Shown one piece after another: positions 18,575 through 27,971 of a DNA stretch of 64,000 nt. The stretch lies in the NCBI RefSeq assembly GCF_030815145.1, contig NZ_JAUSWJ010000001.1, positions 1,736,001 through 1,800,000 of the forward strand, read 5' to 3'. Below the pieces are notes generated by a model. It made no database searches. It saw only the letters and a program-made list of their open reading frames with translations, and was not told where the DNA came from. Made by a program: the position numbers and the translations under genes. This stretch comes from Kaistia geumhonensis (GTDB lineage: Bacteria; Pseudomonadota; Alphaproteobacteria; Rhizobiales; Kaistiaceae). Within the stretch, counting starts at the first letter, position 1. The number at the start of each line of letters is the position of its first letter.

Positions 18575-18717
18575 GCCGCTTCCGGCAATCGGCAAATCGC
18601 GAGTCTGGACAAAGGCTTGGGCAAGTCGCGGCGTGAGCGTCGGCGCTTTGACCCGGCGCCGCCGCGGACGTAGACTGCGGCCGCCTTTGAGGCTGGCGAC
18701 CTGCTCGGGAGGAGACG

Positions 18718-21700
18718 ATGGTCCGTCTGAAGCGCGTTCTGAGGATCGTGGCGCTGTCGCTGCTCGCCGCGGGCGGCCTCGCATCCGGCGGCCCGGCCTC
18801 GGCGGCCGACCGCAGCGTCATCACGACGAAGAACGCCGATTATGCCGGCTTCGACTACCAGACTCTGAAGGATGTCGACGTCGCGGCCTGCTCCTCGGCC
18901 TGCGCTTCCGACACCAGCTGCCGCGCCTTCACCTACAACACCAAGGCGCGCTGGTGCTTCCTCAAGAACGACTTCGGTCCGCTGGGATCCGCGGTCAACG
19001 CGATCGCCGGCCGCGTCGTCACGGTAAAGCCCGTGGCCGAGAGTCTCTCCACCAAGCGCACGGACGAACTGGCCTTCCTCGGGCCGGGCCCCTTCGACGA
19101 GGCCAAGGCGCAGCTCGGCGGCCTCGCCTCCGCCTATCCGGCCAACGGCTTCGGCTATGCCGCGATTGCGAAGACCACCGCGGCGCCGGCGATCGGCCGC
19201 GATGCGGTGGCCGCCGCGCGCGCCTACGGCGCGATGCTCGCCATCCTCCCCGACGATCCGGCCGTGTGGCGCGAATTCGCGGCCGCCTTCCTCAGCCAGA
19301 ATCCGCAGGATTCGGGCGAGCGGCAGCAGGCGGCGCAGTCGGCCTCCTCTGCCGCGATCAACGCCTATCTCCGCTCCGCGAGCGCCGGCGACCAGGTGCT
19401 GGCGCTCGGCCTTCTCGGGCGCGCGCTCGAGAAGCGCGAGATGTGGCGCGAGGCGATCCGCACCTATCGCTTCGCGCTGACGCTGCGCGAGGACAAGGCG
19501 ATCCGTACCGCGCTCGACACGGCTGTGCGCGAGCATGGCTTCCGCATCGTCTCGAACAGCGTCGACGCCGATGCCGAGACGCCGCGCATGTGCGTCGTCT
19601 TCTCCGATCCGCTGCCGGTCTCCGATCCGAAGCTCGCTGATTTCGTCGTGGTCGAAGGGGGCAGCGGCCTCGCCGTCGAGCCCGAGGACAACCAGATCTG
19701 CGCCAGCGGCCTCAAGCACGGCAACCGCTACACGATGCGCATCCGCGCCGGCCTGCCTTCCGCCGATGGCGAGACGCTCGCGCAATCGGCCGAAATCTCC
19801 AGCTATGTGCGCGACCGCGACCCCTGGGCGGGATTCGCCGGCAACGCCTATGTGCTGCCCGCCGGCCAGGGCGCGTCGATCCCGATCAACTCGATCAACA
19901 CCGACCGGATCGCCGCCACCGTCTACCGGATCGGCGACCGCTCGGTGGCGGTCGCGGTCCGCGACGGCACCTTCCTGCGCCAGCTCGACACCTATTCGGC
20001 CGACCAGATCGCCAGCCAGTCCGGCCAGGAGATCTGGACCGGCGAGATCGAGGTGACCTCGAAGCTGAACGAGACGGTCACCACGGCAATCCCGATCGGG
20101 GACGCGCTGAAGACCGTCGAGCCGGGCGTCTATGTCATCACGGCGCGGGCGAAGACCAACGACGCCAGCTATTACGGCGACCTCGCGACGCAGTGGTTCA
20201 TCGTCTCCGATCTCGGCCTGTCGGCGCTTTCCGGCACCGACGGCATCCACGCCATCGTCCGCTCGCTGAACAGCGCCGAGGGCCTCGCGGGGGTCAAGGT
20301 CAGGCTGGTCGCGACCAATGACGAGGTGCTCGGCGAGGGTCGGACGGATGCCGACGGCTATGTCCGCTTCGAGCCCGGTCTCGCCCGCGGCACCGGCGGC
20401 ATGGCGCCCCAGCTCCTCGTGGCCGAGACCGAGAAGGGCGACTACGCCTTCCTCGATCTCAAGAAGACCGCTTTCGACCTCACCGACCGCGGCGTCGACG
20501 GCCGGCCGGCGCCGGGCAAGCTCGATACCTTCTTCACCACCGAGCGCGGCATCTATCGCCCTGGCGAGACGGTGCACCTCACCGCGCTGCTGCGCGACGC
20601 GCAGGCGCGCGCCGTGCCCGGACTGCCCCTCACCCTCGTCGTCGACCGCCCGGACGGCGTCGAGTTCCTGCGCAAGCAGCTTCCCGATGGCGGCCTCGGC
20701 GGCTACAGCGACGACGTGACGCTGCCGGACGGCGCACAGCGCGGCGCATGGCGCTTCCAGCTCTTCGCCGACCCGGAAGGGTCTGCCCTCGCCGACATCT
20801 CGGCGCTGGTCGATGATTTCGAGCCGGAGCGGATCGCCTTCGAGCTCTCCACCTCGGCGACGCGGCTCGTCTCGGGCGACGAGTTCCCGATCGATCTCAC
20901 CGCCAAATACCTCTACGGCGCAAACGCGGTCGGCCTCGGCGTCGACGGCGATTTCATCGCGACGCCGACCACCAGCCTCGCCGGCTATCCCGGCTACAGT
21001 TTCGGCCTCTCCGACGACCCGGTCGAGGCGGTGCGCGATTCGCTGGGCAGCACGGCCGTCACCGACGAGGAGGGCCGCGCGACCCTCGACGTCACGGTGC
21101 CGGCACTCCCGGAGACGACCAAGCTCTTCGACGCCGAGATCGTCGTCCGCGTGACCGACACCAATGGCCGCGCCGTCGAACGACGGTTGAAGCTGCCAGC
21201 CAATGCCGGCGGCCCGCATATCGGCATCAAGCCGGGCTTCGAGGGCGGCAGCGTGGCGGAGGGCAGCAATGCCGCCTTCGAGCTGATCGCAGTCGGGGCC
21301 GACGGCGCGCAGATCGCGGCACCGGGCGCCAGCTGGTCGCTCGACCGGATCGAAACCAACTACCAGTGGTATCGCCGCGACGGCGCCTGGAAATACGAGC
21401 CGATCACGACATCGAGCCGCGTGGCGAACGGCACCGTCGATCTCCCGGCCAGCGGTTCCGCCCCGGTCTCGGCCAAGGTCGACTGGGGCCATTATCGCCT
21501 GACCGTCTCGCTCTCCGACGAACTCGCCACCTCGTCCAGCGTCGATTTCGACGCCGGCTGGTATGTCGACGCCTCGGCGCAGTCCGAGACGCCGGACATG
21601 CTCGCCGTCTCCATGGACAAGCCCGACTACAAGGTCGGCGACACCGCGAAGCTGCGGCTCGATCCGCGCTTCCCCGGCATCGCGCAGATTCTCGTGATCG

Positions 21701-24219
21701 ACGACCGCGTCATCGACATGAAGACGGTGAGCGTCCCGGAAGGCGGCACCACCGTCGACCTGCCTGTCACCGCCAACTGGGGCCCCGGCGCCTATGTGAC
21801 CGCCGCGCTCTACCGGCCGATGGACGTCGCCGCCAAGCGCATGCCGACGCGTGCGCTCGGCCTCGCCTGGGTGCCCGTCGATCCCGGCGACCGCCGCCTC
21901 AAGGTGACGCTCGACGCCGACGAGCAGATCCGCCCGCGCGGCCCGCTGGCGATCCCGGTCTCGATCGACAATCTCGCGCCGGGCGCCGAGGCTTTCGTCA
22001 CGGTCGCGGCCGTCGATGTCGGCATCCTCAACCTGACCTCCTTCAAGACCCCCGATCCGGACGGCTGGTATTTCAGCCAGCGCCGCCTCGGCATGGAGCT
22101 CCGCGATCTCTACGGCCAGCTCATCGACCGCATGCAGGGCATTCCCGGCAAGCTGCGCTCGGGCGGCGACGGCGGCGCGGCGGGCCTCAAGGCGCCGCCC
22201 CCGACCGAAAAGCTGATCGCCTACTATTCCGGCATCGTGAAGGTCGGGGCGGACGGCAAGGCGACCGTCACCTTCGACCTGCCCGACTTCAACGGCACGG
22301 TGCGCGTGATGGCCATCGCCTGGTCGAAGGATGGCGTCGGCCATGCGGAAAAGGACATCATCGTCCGCGACCCGATCGTGGTGATGGCGAGCCTGCCGCG
22401 CTTCATGACGCCCGGCGACGCCAGCCGCATCCTGGTCGAGCTCGACAATGTCGAGGGCGCGGCGGGTGACTACCGCCTGGCCGTTGATGCGCCCGGCGTC
22501 ACCATGCAGGCCGGCGACGACGATCGCGGCATCCGCCTAGAAGAGAAGGCGCGCACCAGCGTCGCATTGCCGATCACGGCCGAGATGATCGGCGACCATC
22601 AGATCACCGTGACGCTCAACGGGCCGAACGGCGAGAGCTTCGGCCGCACCTATATGCTCGGCATCCGCCCGGCCGGGCAGCCGATCTCGCGCCGCTCGCT
22701 GATCTCGATGGCGCCGGGAGCCAAGCTCAGGGTCGACGACGGCGCCTTCGCCGAGTTCAAGCCCGATACGACCAGCGCGACAATCGCCGTCGGCGGTTCC
22801 GCCAAGCTCGACGTCGCGGCCATCCTCGCCTCGCTCGACCGCTACCCCTATGGCTGCACCGAGCAGATCACCTCGCGGGCCATGCCGCTGCTCTATCTGA
22901 ACCAGGTGGCGGCGACGATCGGCATCGCGCAGGACAGCGAGATCCGCAAGCGCGTGCAGGCGGCGATCGGCAATGTCCTCGACAACCAGGCCGCTTCGGG
23001 CTCGTTCGGCCTCTGGGGACCGGGATATGACGATCTCTGGCTCGACGCCTTCGTCACGGACTTCCTGACCCGCGCCCGCGCGGTCGGCTATGACGTGCCG
23101 GACGTCGCGTTCAACAACGCGCTGGACAATCTGCAGAACCGCGTCGGCTATGCGCAGGACTTCGATCGTGGCGGCGAGGCCGTCGCCTACAGCCTCTATG
23201 TGCTGGCGGCGAACGGCAAGGCGGCGATCGGCGACCTGCGCTATTACGGCGAGACCAAGCTCGGCAATTTCGCGACGCCGCTCGCCCAGGCGCAGATCGG
23301 TGCCGGCCTCGCGCTTTATGGCGACAAGGCCCGCGCCGAGAACGTGTTCAAGGTCGCGGTCGAGAACGTGAAGGCGGGCTACGGTCCGCAGCCAGCCTAT
23401 CGCGACGACTACGGTTCGGCGCTCCGCGACCAGGCCGCCGTGCTTGCACTCGTCGCCGAGACGGAAGGAAAGACGCCGGCGGTGACGGCGCTCGTCGACA
23501 CCGTCGCCGAGACGCGCAACCAGCGCCGCTTCATCTCGACCCAGGAGCAGGGCTGGATGCTGATGGCGGCGGCCTCGCTGATGAAGGATCTCCAGAGCGC
23601 GTCGCTCGACGTCGACGGCAACAAGGCCGAGGTGCCGCTCTATCGCAAGATCCTCGGCTCGGATGTCGCGAGCCGGCCACTGGTGATCGAGAACACCTCT
23701 GAAATCCCGCTCGACGCGGCGCTGACGCTGACCGGCATCCCGCTCGATCCCGAGCCGGCCGGCGGCGACGGCTTCACCATCACGCGGACCTATTACAACA
23801 CCGATGGCACCGAGGCGGACCCGGCGACGGTGGCGCAGAACGACCGGCTCGTCGTGGTACTCACCGTCACCGCCGACGAGAAGCGCTTCGGCCGGCTGAT
23901 GGTGGTCGATCCGCTGCCCGCCGGCTTCGAGATCGAGAATCCCAACATCTCGAGCTCGGGCAACACCTCCAGCTATGAGTGGCTGCAGGTCGAGCGCAGC
24001 GTCGCCCATACCGAGGCGCGGACGGACCGCTTCATGGCGGCGCTGACGCGCAGCGCGGAGGATCCGGTCGAGTTCTCGGTCGCCTATGGCGTCCGCGCCG
24101 TCTCGCCGGGCCGTTTCGTCCATCCGGCCGCGATCGTCGAGGACATGTACGACCCCGACCGCCAGGCGCACACCGACACCGGCAGCGTCGAGGTGGTCGG
24201 CCCGACGGTCACCAAGTAG
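18718..24219 (+). CDS. Bacterial alpha-2-macroglobulin with thioester and N-terminal PAN domain
   Basis: An 1833-aa periplasmic protease trap of the YfhM/MagD type. A signal peptide (VRLKRVLRIVALSLLAAGGLASGGPASAA) is followed by a cysteine-rich PAN/apple-like domain (about residues 35-95; CSSACASDTSCRAFTYNTKARWCF), then MG and bait-region domains. The thioester motif GCTEQ has C1380 and Q1383 in YPYGCTEQ and is intact. The TED helices and a C-terminal receptor-like domain follow. GGAGGAG lies just before the ATG. It is followed three bases later by PBP1C, the usual partner thought to repair the wall after attack. It probably inhibits foreign proteases that breach the outer membrane. Confidence 0.93.
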   Translation: MVRLKRVLRIVALSLLAAGGLASGGPASAADRSVITTKNADYAGFDYQTLKDVDVAACSSACASDTSCRAFTYNTKARWCFLKNDFGPLGSAVNAIAGRVVTVKPVAESLSTKRTDELAFLGPGPFDEAKAQLGGLASAYPANGFGYAAIAKTTAAPAIGRDAVAAARAYGAMLAILPDDPAVWREFAAAFLSQNPQDSGERQQAAQSASSAAINAYLRSASAGDQVLALGLLGRALEKREMWREAIRTYRFALTLREDKAIRTALDTAVREHGFRIVSNSVDADAETPRMCVVFSDPLPVSDPKLADFVVVEGGSGLAVEPEDNQICASGLKHGNRYTMRIRAGLPSADGETLAQSAEISSYVRDRDPWAGFAGNAYVLPAGQGASIPINSINTDRIAATVYRIGDRSVAVAVRDGTFLRQLDTYSADQIASQSGQEIWTGEIEVTSKLNETVTTAIPIGDALKTVEPGVYVITARAKTNDASYYGDLATQWFIVSDLGLSALSGTDGIHAIVRSLNSAEGLAGVKVRLVATNDEVLGEGRTDADGYVRFEPGLARGTGGMAPQLLVAETEKGDYAFLDLKKTAFDLTDRGVDGRPAPGKLDTFFTTERGIYRPGETVHLTALLRDAQARAVPGLPLTLVVDRPDGVEFLRKQLPDGGLGGYSDDVTLPDGAQRGAWRFQLFADPEGSALADISALVDDFEPERIAFELSTSATRLVSGDEFPIDLTAKYLYGANAVGLGVDGDFIATPTTSLAGYPGYSFGLSDDPVEAVRDSLGSTAVTDEEGRATLDVTVPALPETTKLFDAEIVVRVTDTNGRAVERRLKLPANAGGPHIGIKPGFEGGSVAEGSNAAFELIAVGADGAQIAAPGASWSLDRIETNYQWYRRDGAWKYEPITTSSRVANGTVDLPASGSAPVSAKVDWGHYRLTVSLSDELATSSSVDFDAGWYVDASAQSETPDMLAVSMDKPDYKVGDTAKLRLDPRFPGIAQILVIDDRVIDMKTVSVPEGGTTVDLPVTANWGPGAYVTAALYRPMDVAAKRMPTRALGLAWVPVDPGDRRLKVTLDADEQIRPRGPLAIPVSIDNLAPGAEAFVTVAAVDVGILNLTSFKTPDPDGWYFSQRRLGMELRDLYGQLIDRMQGIPGKLRSGGDGGAAGLKAPPPTEKLIAYYSGIVKVGADGKATVTFDLPDFNGTVRVMAIAWSKDGVGHAEKDIIVRDPIVVMASLPRFMTPGDASRILVELDNVEGAAGDYRLAVDAPGVTMQAGDDDRGIRLEEKARTSVALPITAEMIGDHQITVTLNGPNGESFGRTYMLGIRPAGQPISRRSLISMAPGAKLRVDDGAFAEFKPDTTSATIAVGGSAKLDVAAILASLDRYPYGCTEQITSRAMPLLYLNQVAATIGIAQDSEIRKRVQAAIGNVLDNQAASGSFGLWGPGYDDLWLDAFVTDFLTRARAVGYDVPDVAFNNALDNLQNRVGYAQDFDRGGEAVAYSLYVLAANGKAAIGDLRYYGETKLGNFATPLAQAQIGAGLALYGDKARAENVFKVAVENVKAGYGPQPAYRDDYGSALRDQAAVLALVAETEGKTPAVTALVDTVAETRNQRRFISTQEQGWMLMAAASLMKDLQSASLDVDGNKAEVPLYRKILGSDVASRPLVIENTSEIPLDAALTLTGIPLDPEPAGGDGFTITRTYYNTDGTEADPATVAQNDRLVVVLTVTADEKRFGRLMVVDPLPAGFEIENPNISSSGNTSSYEWLQVERSVAHTEARTDRFMAALTRSAEDPVEFSVAYGVRAVSPGRFVHPAAIVEDMYDPDRQAHTDTGSVEVVGPTVTK

Positions 24220-24222
24220 CCG

Positions 24223-26598
24223 ATGTCGGCGCCCGAGCTCCCCCCTCCCCGACCCTCCCCCAGAAGGGGGGAGGGAGAAGAGGGAGCCGCCGCTCGCATT
24301 GAGCGCGTGGCAGGGGAGCCGGATACCGCCGAGAGCCCCAACTCGCCCTCGGCGAGAACCCCATCGATGCCGGCCGCGACCGAGCCCTCTCCCCCCTCGT
24401 GGGGGAGAGATGGAGAGGGGGGCGCCAGCGCCGGAGCAACTCCCGAAGCGTCGGGCCCGGTCCCGCCATCCCCCGCACTCCAACCCTCGCCCGCAAGGGG
24501 CGGGCGAGGACGGCGATGGCCGCGGAGGCTGGCGATCGGCGGCCTCGCTCTCGGAGCTGCCCTGTATTTCGCGGCGGCCTTTGTCGCCGGGGTGGTGCAC
24601 GACATCGGGAAGACCCTGCCGGCCGTGCCGAAGCCGGACGCGGTGCCGACCTCCGCCGTCGTGGTCGATCGCGACGGTCGGCTGCTGCGGCCCTATACCA
24701 TCGCCGATGGACGCTGGCGGCTGCCGGTGGCGCTCGCCGATGTCGATCCGGCCTTCATCGCCATGCTGCAGGCCTATGAGGACCGGCGGTTCAAGGAGCA
24801 TCACGGCATCGACTGGCGCGCGATCGGTCGGGCGGCGCTGCAGATGGCGCGGAGCGGCCAGATCGTCTCCGGCGGCTCGACGCTGACCATGCAGGTGGCG
24901 CGGCTCATCGACGGGACGCCGACGCGGGGGCCACTCGGCAAGCTCAGGCAGATGCTCTTCGCGCGCGTCATCGAGGACCGCCTGTCGAAGGACGAGATCC
25001 TCTCGCTCTATCTGGCGCTCGCGCCCTATGGCGGCAATCTCGAAGGCATCCGCGCCGCGAGCCTTGCCTATTTCGGCAAGGAACCGAAGCGCCTGACGGT
25101 CGCCGAGGCGGCGCTGCTGGTCGCCCTGCCCCAGGCGCCCGAGGCGCGGCGGCCCGACCGCGATGCCGGAGCGGCGCGGGCGGCGCGCGACCGCGTGCTC
25201 GGCCGCATGGTCGCCGCGGGCCTCATCGACGCCGACACGGCCTCGGCGGCGGGCACCGAGCGGATCGCCACCGCGCGCAAGACCTTCCCCATGCTCGCCG
25301 CCCATCTCGGCGACGCGGCGCGCCGCGCCGCACCGTCGGCGAGCGTCCTGGCGCTCACCATCGACGCGCGCCTGCAGGCGAAGCTCGAGCAGCTCGCCGC
25401 CGACCGCGCCGCCAAGGTCGGGCCGAAGGCCTCGGTCGCGATCCTCGTCGCCGACCATGTCACCGGCGACATCGTCGCCTCGGTCGGCTCCGCCGGGTTC
25501 ATGGACGGCTCGCGCAACGGCTTCGTCGACATGACGCGCGCGATCCGCTCGCCCGGCTCAACGCTGAAGCCGCTCATCTACGGCCTCGCCTTCGAACAGG
25601 GCCTCGCCCATCCGCAGAGCCTGATCGAGGACCGGCCGAGCGCTTTCGGTGGCTATGCGCCGGTGAATTTCGACGGCTTCTATCGTGGCACAGTGACCAT
25701 CCACGATGCGCTCACGCAGTCGCTCAACATCCCGGCCGTGACCGTGCTCGACGCGGTCGGTCCGGCGCGGCTGGTGGCGCGGCTGAAGCGGGCGGCGGCG
25801 CGGCCGAAGCTGCCCGATCTCTCGGCGCCGGGCCTTGCCATCGGCCTCGGCGGCGTCGGCATCTCGCTGGAGGATCTGGTCTCGCTCTATGCTGCGCTCG
25901 CCCGCGGCGGCCGGCCGATCGCGCTCCATGACGGCGCCGGGCCGGCGCTGGCGGCTGCCGAGGGCGCGCCGGTGCTGGAGCCCCTCGCCGCCTGGTATGT
26001 CTCCGACATTCTCGCCGACGTGCCGCCGCCCACCATCGGTGCCCGCGGCCGCATCGCCTACAAGACCGGCACCTCCTACGGCTATCGCGACGCCTGGTCG
26101 ATCGGCTTCGATGGTCGTTATGTGATCGGCGTCTGGGTCGGCCGCGCGGACGGCGCGCCGGTTCCGGGCCTTTCGGGCATCGGCACCGCGGCGCCGATCC
26201 TGTTCGAGAGTTTCGACCGCATCGGCGGCGACCGTGCGCCGCTGCGGCCCGCGCCATTCGGGGCGCTGATCGCGCAGAACGGCGATCTTCCCGCGCCGCT
26301 GAAGCGCTTCCGCACGCCCGATCTCGTGGCCGGCAAGGCGCCCGACCGGCCGGAGATCGCCTTCCCGCCGGATGGCGTCCAGGTCGATCTCGGCATCCGT
26401 GCCGGCGATCCCGGACCGCTCGTCATCAAGATCCGCAACGGCAAGCCGCCCTTCACCTGGTTCGCCAACGGCACGCCGATCGCGCAGACGCCTTTTGCCC
26501 GCTCGGAAAGCTACGAGCCGGACGGGCCGGGATTCGTTACGCTCTCGGTGGTCGATTCGGCCGGTCGGTCCGACCGCGTGACCGTTTTCGTCGAATAA
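24223..26598 (+). CDS. pbpC: Penicillin-binding protein 1C with repeat-derived N-terminus
   Basis: Bifunctional peptidoglycan synthase, 791 aa from the ATG at 24223. Residues 1-100 are Pro/Gly/Arg/Glu-rich and coincide with three palindromic DNA repeats. A membrane anchor (about 105-125, LAIGGLALGAALYFAAAFVAG), the glycosyltransferase domain (E186 in AYEDRRF, GGSTLTMQ), the transpeptidase (S446-x-x-K449 in PGSTLKP, SLN, K614 in KTGTS) and a BiPBP_C domain follow. The only in-frame ATGs before the anchor are at 24223 and 24367, plus a GTG at 24307, so at least two repeats are translated. It is coupled to the macroglobulin gene, as yfhM and pbpC are in enterobacteria. Confidence 0.9.
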   Translation: MSAPELPPPRPSPRRGEGEEGAAARIERVAGEPDTAESPNSPSARTPSMPAATEPSPPSWGRDGEGGASAGATPEASGPVPPSPALQPSPARGGRGRRWPRRLAIGGLALGAALYFAAAFVAGVVHDIGKTLPAVPKPDAVPTSAVVVDRDGRLLRPYTIADGRWRLPVALADVDPAFIAMLQAYEDRRFKEHHGIDWRAIGRAALQMARSGQIVSGGSTLTMQVARLIDGTPTRGPLGKLRQMLFARVIEDRLSKDEILSLYLALAPYGGNLEGIRAASLAYFGKEPKRLTVAEAALLVALPQAPEARRPDRDAGAARAARDRVLGRMVAAGLIDADTASAAGTERIATARKTFPMLAAHLGDAARRAAPSASVLALTIDARLQAKLEQLAADRAAKVGPKASVAILVADHVTGDIVASVGSAGFMDGSRNGFVDMTRAIRSPGSTLKPLIYGLAFEQGLAHPQSLIEDRPSAFGGYAPVNFDGFYRGTVTIHDALTQSLNIPAVTVLDAVGPARLVARLKRAAARPKLPDLSAPGLAIGLGGVGISLEDLVSLYAALARGGRPIALHDGAGPALAAAEGAPVLEPLAAWYVSDILADVPPPTIGARGRIAYKTGTSYGYRDAWSIGFDGRYVIGVWVGRADGAPVPGLSGIGTAAPILFESFDRIGGDRAPLRPAPFGALIAQNGDLPAPLKRFRTPDLVAGKAPDRPEIAFPPDGVQVDLGIRAGDPGPLVIKIRNGKPPFTWFANGTPIAQTPFARSESYEPDGPGFVTLSVVDSAGRSDRVTVFVE
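24253..24275. repeat. Palindromic repeat copy A' in pbpC 5' end
   Basis: CCCTCCCCC (24253-24261) pairs with a GGGGGGAGGG arm (24266-24275) across a 4-base loop, and purine-rich sequence follows as in the copy at 10690-10735. It lies inside the predicted pbpC coding region if translation starts at 24223. Confidence 0.6.
24383..24422. repeat. Palindromic repeat copy B in pbpC 5' end
   Basis: Nearly identical over about 38 bases to the unit at 10764-10808 in the urtB-urtC gap. It contains CCCTCTCCCCCC pairing with the GGGGGAGAG arm and lies downstream of every usable pbpC start codon, so it is translated (about residues 54-67). Confidence 0.75.
24485..24509. repeat. Palindromic repeat copy C in pbpC 5' end
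   Basis: A perfect 9-base stem, CCTCGCCCG (24485-24493) with CGGGCGAGG (24501-24509), around a 7-base loop. It immediately precedes the membrane-anchor codons of pbpC and is translated. Confidence 0.65.
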
Positions 26599-26729
26599 GC
26601 GGGGCGTCTTCGGGGGATGCCGCACCGCTCCACTCCGGAGCCGCAGCGATCGCCCTCCTCCCCACCCATGTCCGCCAGCACGGACGCTTCTATATCGCCG
26701 TCCTCGCCGCCATCACCGGATATGGCGCC

Positions 26730-27299
26730 GTGGCGCCCTTCGACGCCAAGCTGGCGCCCGTCGCCGCCGGCGACGTGTTCTTTGCGGTCTATTTCGCGGC
26801 GCTGCTGACCATGGCCTTCCATGCCGATATCAAGCGGCTGCGCGCCCGCGCCCGCACGGAGGACGAGGGCATCATGATCATCATGGCGCTGACGCTCGGC
26901 GCGATCATGTTCTCGTTCTTCTCGATTTTCGCGATGCTGGGCGAGAAAGGCTCGCCGCCGCCGTTCCATCTCGCGACGGCGCTGGTCTCGATCCCGCTCG
27001 GCTGGTCGGTGCTGAACGCGCTGTTCGCCTTCCATTATGCCCGTCTCTATTACGCCCCGGTCGGCGAGGGCGAGCAGAAGGATTCGGGCGGGCTCGACTT
27101 TCCCGGCGACGAGGAACCGCGCATCTGGGACTTCTGGTATTTCTCCTTCGTGATCGGCGCGACCTTCCAGACCTCGGATGTCGGCGTGAAGACGACGGAT
27201 TATCGCGTGGTGGTGCTCTTCCACTCGATCGCGTCCTTCGTCTTCAACACGGTACTGCTGGCCCTCGCCGTCAATATCGGCGCGAGCTTCGCGCAGTAG
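26730..27299 (+). CDS. DUF1345 membrane protein, 5' end uncertain
   Basis: A DUF1345-family inner-membrane protein of unknown function. The part from GTG 26730 is 189 aa with about four to five hydrophobic segments and the typical TFQTSDVGV block. Family-like sequence clearly extends upstream in the same frame (about 26661-26729 encodes PTHVRQHGRFYIAVLAAITGYGA). However, I find no ATG, GTG, TTG or CTG in that frame back to about 26460, inside pbpC. An ATG at 26617 with a GGGGG before it is in the next frame. Either a small indel has split the start from the gene, or initiation is non-standard. It abuts mgtC tail-to-tail with no gap (27299/27300). Confidence 0.75.
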   Translation: MAPFDAKLAPVAAGDVFFAVYFAALLTMAFHADIKRLRARARTEDEGIMIIMALTLGAIMFSFFSIFAMLGEKGSPPPFHLATALVSIPLGWSVLNALFAFHYARLYYAPVGEGEQKDSGGLDFPGDEEPRIWDFWYFSFVIGATFQTSDVGVKTTDYRVVVLFHSIASFVFNTVLLALAVNIGASFAQ

Positions 27300-27821
27300 T
27301 CAGGGGCTCTCCGCCGGCGGCGCATCTGCCGGCGGCGGAGAAGGCGCCTTCGGCTTTTCCTCGACGCCGAACCAGTCGAGGATCCAGCGCTCGATCGGCT
27401 TGGCGACGATGAGGATCAGGAAGACGAAGAACAGCGCCACCGCGACAAGCGGCCAGCGCGCGAGCCCGCAGGCGATGCCGAGCGCGGCGGCCGTCCACAC
27501 CGTCGCGGCCGTGGTGACGCCATGCACGACCTCGTCGTGGCGCCCGTGCCTCAGGATGGCGCCGGCACCGATGAAGCCGATCCCCGCCAGCACGCCCTGG
27601 ATGACCCCCTGAAGCACGCGGCTCTCGGCATCGGGATGACCGCTGAATTCGGGATGCGTCGCCGCCACCATGGTGACCAGCCCGGCGCCGAGCGCGACGA
27701 GCGCCAGCGTTCGCATGCCGGCCGTCTTCGCCTTCACATCGCGGTTGATGCCGATGAGCATGCCGCACAGGCTGGCGAGCCCGAGACGGATGAAGGCGTC
27801 GATGAAATCGACTGAGGTCAC
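27300..27821 (-). CDS. MgtC/SapB-family membrane protein
   Basis: A 173-aa inner-membrane protein of the MgtC family, with the conserved blocks GMLIGINRD, GMRTLALVALGA and GIGFIGAGAILR and about four to five membrane segments, then a Pro/Glu-rich cytoplasmic tail. The GTG at 27821 was chosen because GGAGG precedes it by ten bases and the protein then begins at the conserved TSVDFIDAFIRLGLA; the open codons further upstream are not conserved. MgtC proteins modulate ATP synthase or membrane potential and help growth at low magnesium; many MgtC-like proteins such as this one are uncharacterised. Confidence 0.87.
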   Translation of the reverse strand: MTSVDFIDAFIRLGLASLCGMLIGINRDVKAKTAGMRTLALVALGAGLVTMVAATHPEFSGHPDAESRVLQGVIQGVLAGIGFIGAGAILRHGRHDEVVHGVTTAATVWTAAALGIACGLARWPLVAVALFFVFLILIVAKPIERWILDWFGVEEKPKAPSPPPADAPPAESP

Positions 27822-27971
27822 GCGCTCGGTTCCTCCCCGCGATCGGCGACGAGAGTGACGGATCGAAAAAGCCATCGCAACCGCGGAGGCGGCGATTTCC
27901 CTTCGCGGCAATCCGGTCTAGCCTCTGTGCCGCTTTCGAAGCCGACAAGAAAATCCCTGGAGAAACGCCGC

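Noticed and set aside
14143-24000. Very long open frames on the opposite strand of the sensor kinase and macroglobulin genes (over 1000 codons each)
   Set aside because: Their translations are monotonous Arg/Asp/Gly/Ala/His-rich strings without domain motifs, and the sense strand carries clear conserved genes. They are typical antisense shadows in GC-rich DNA.
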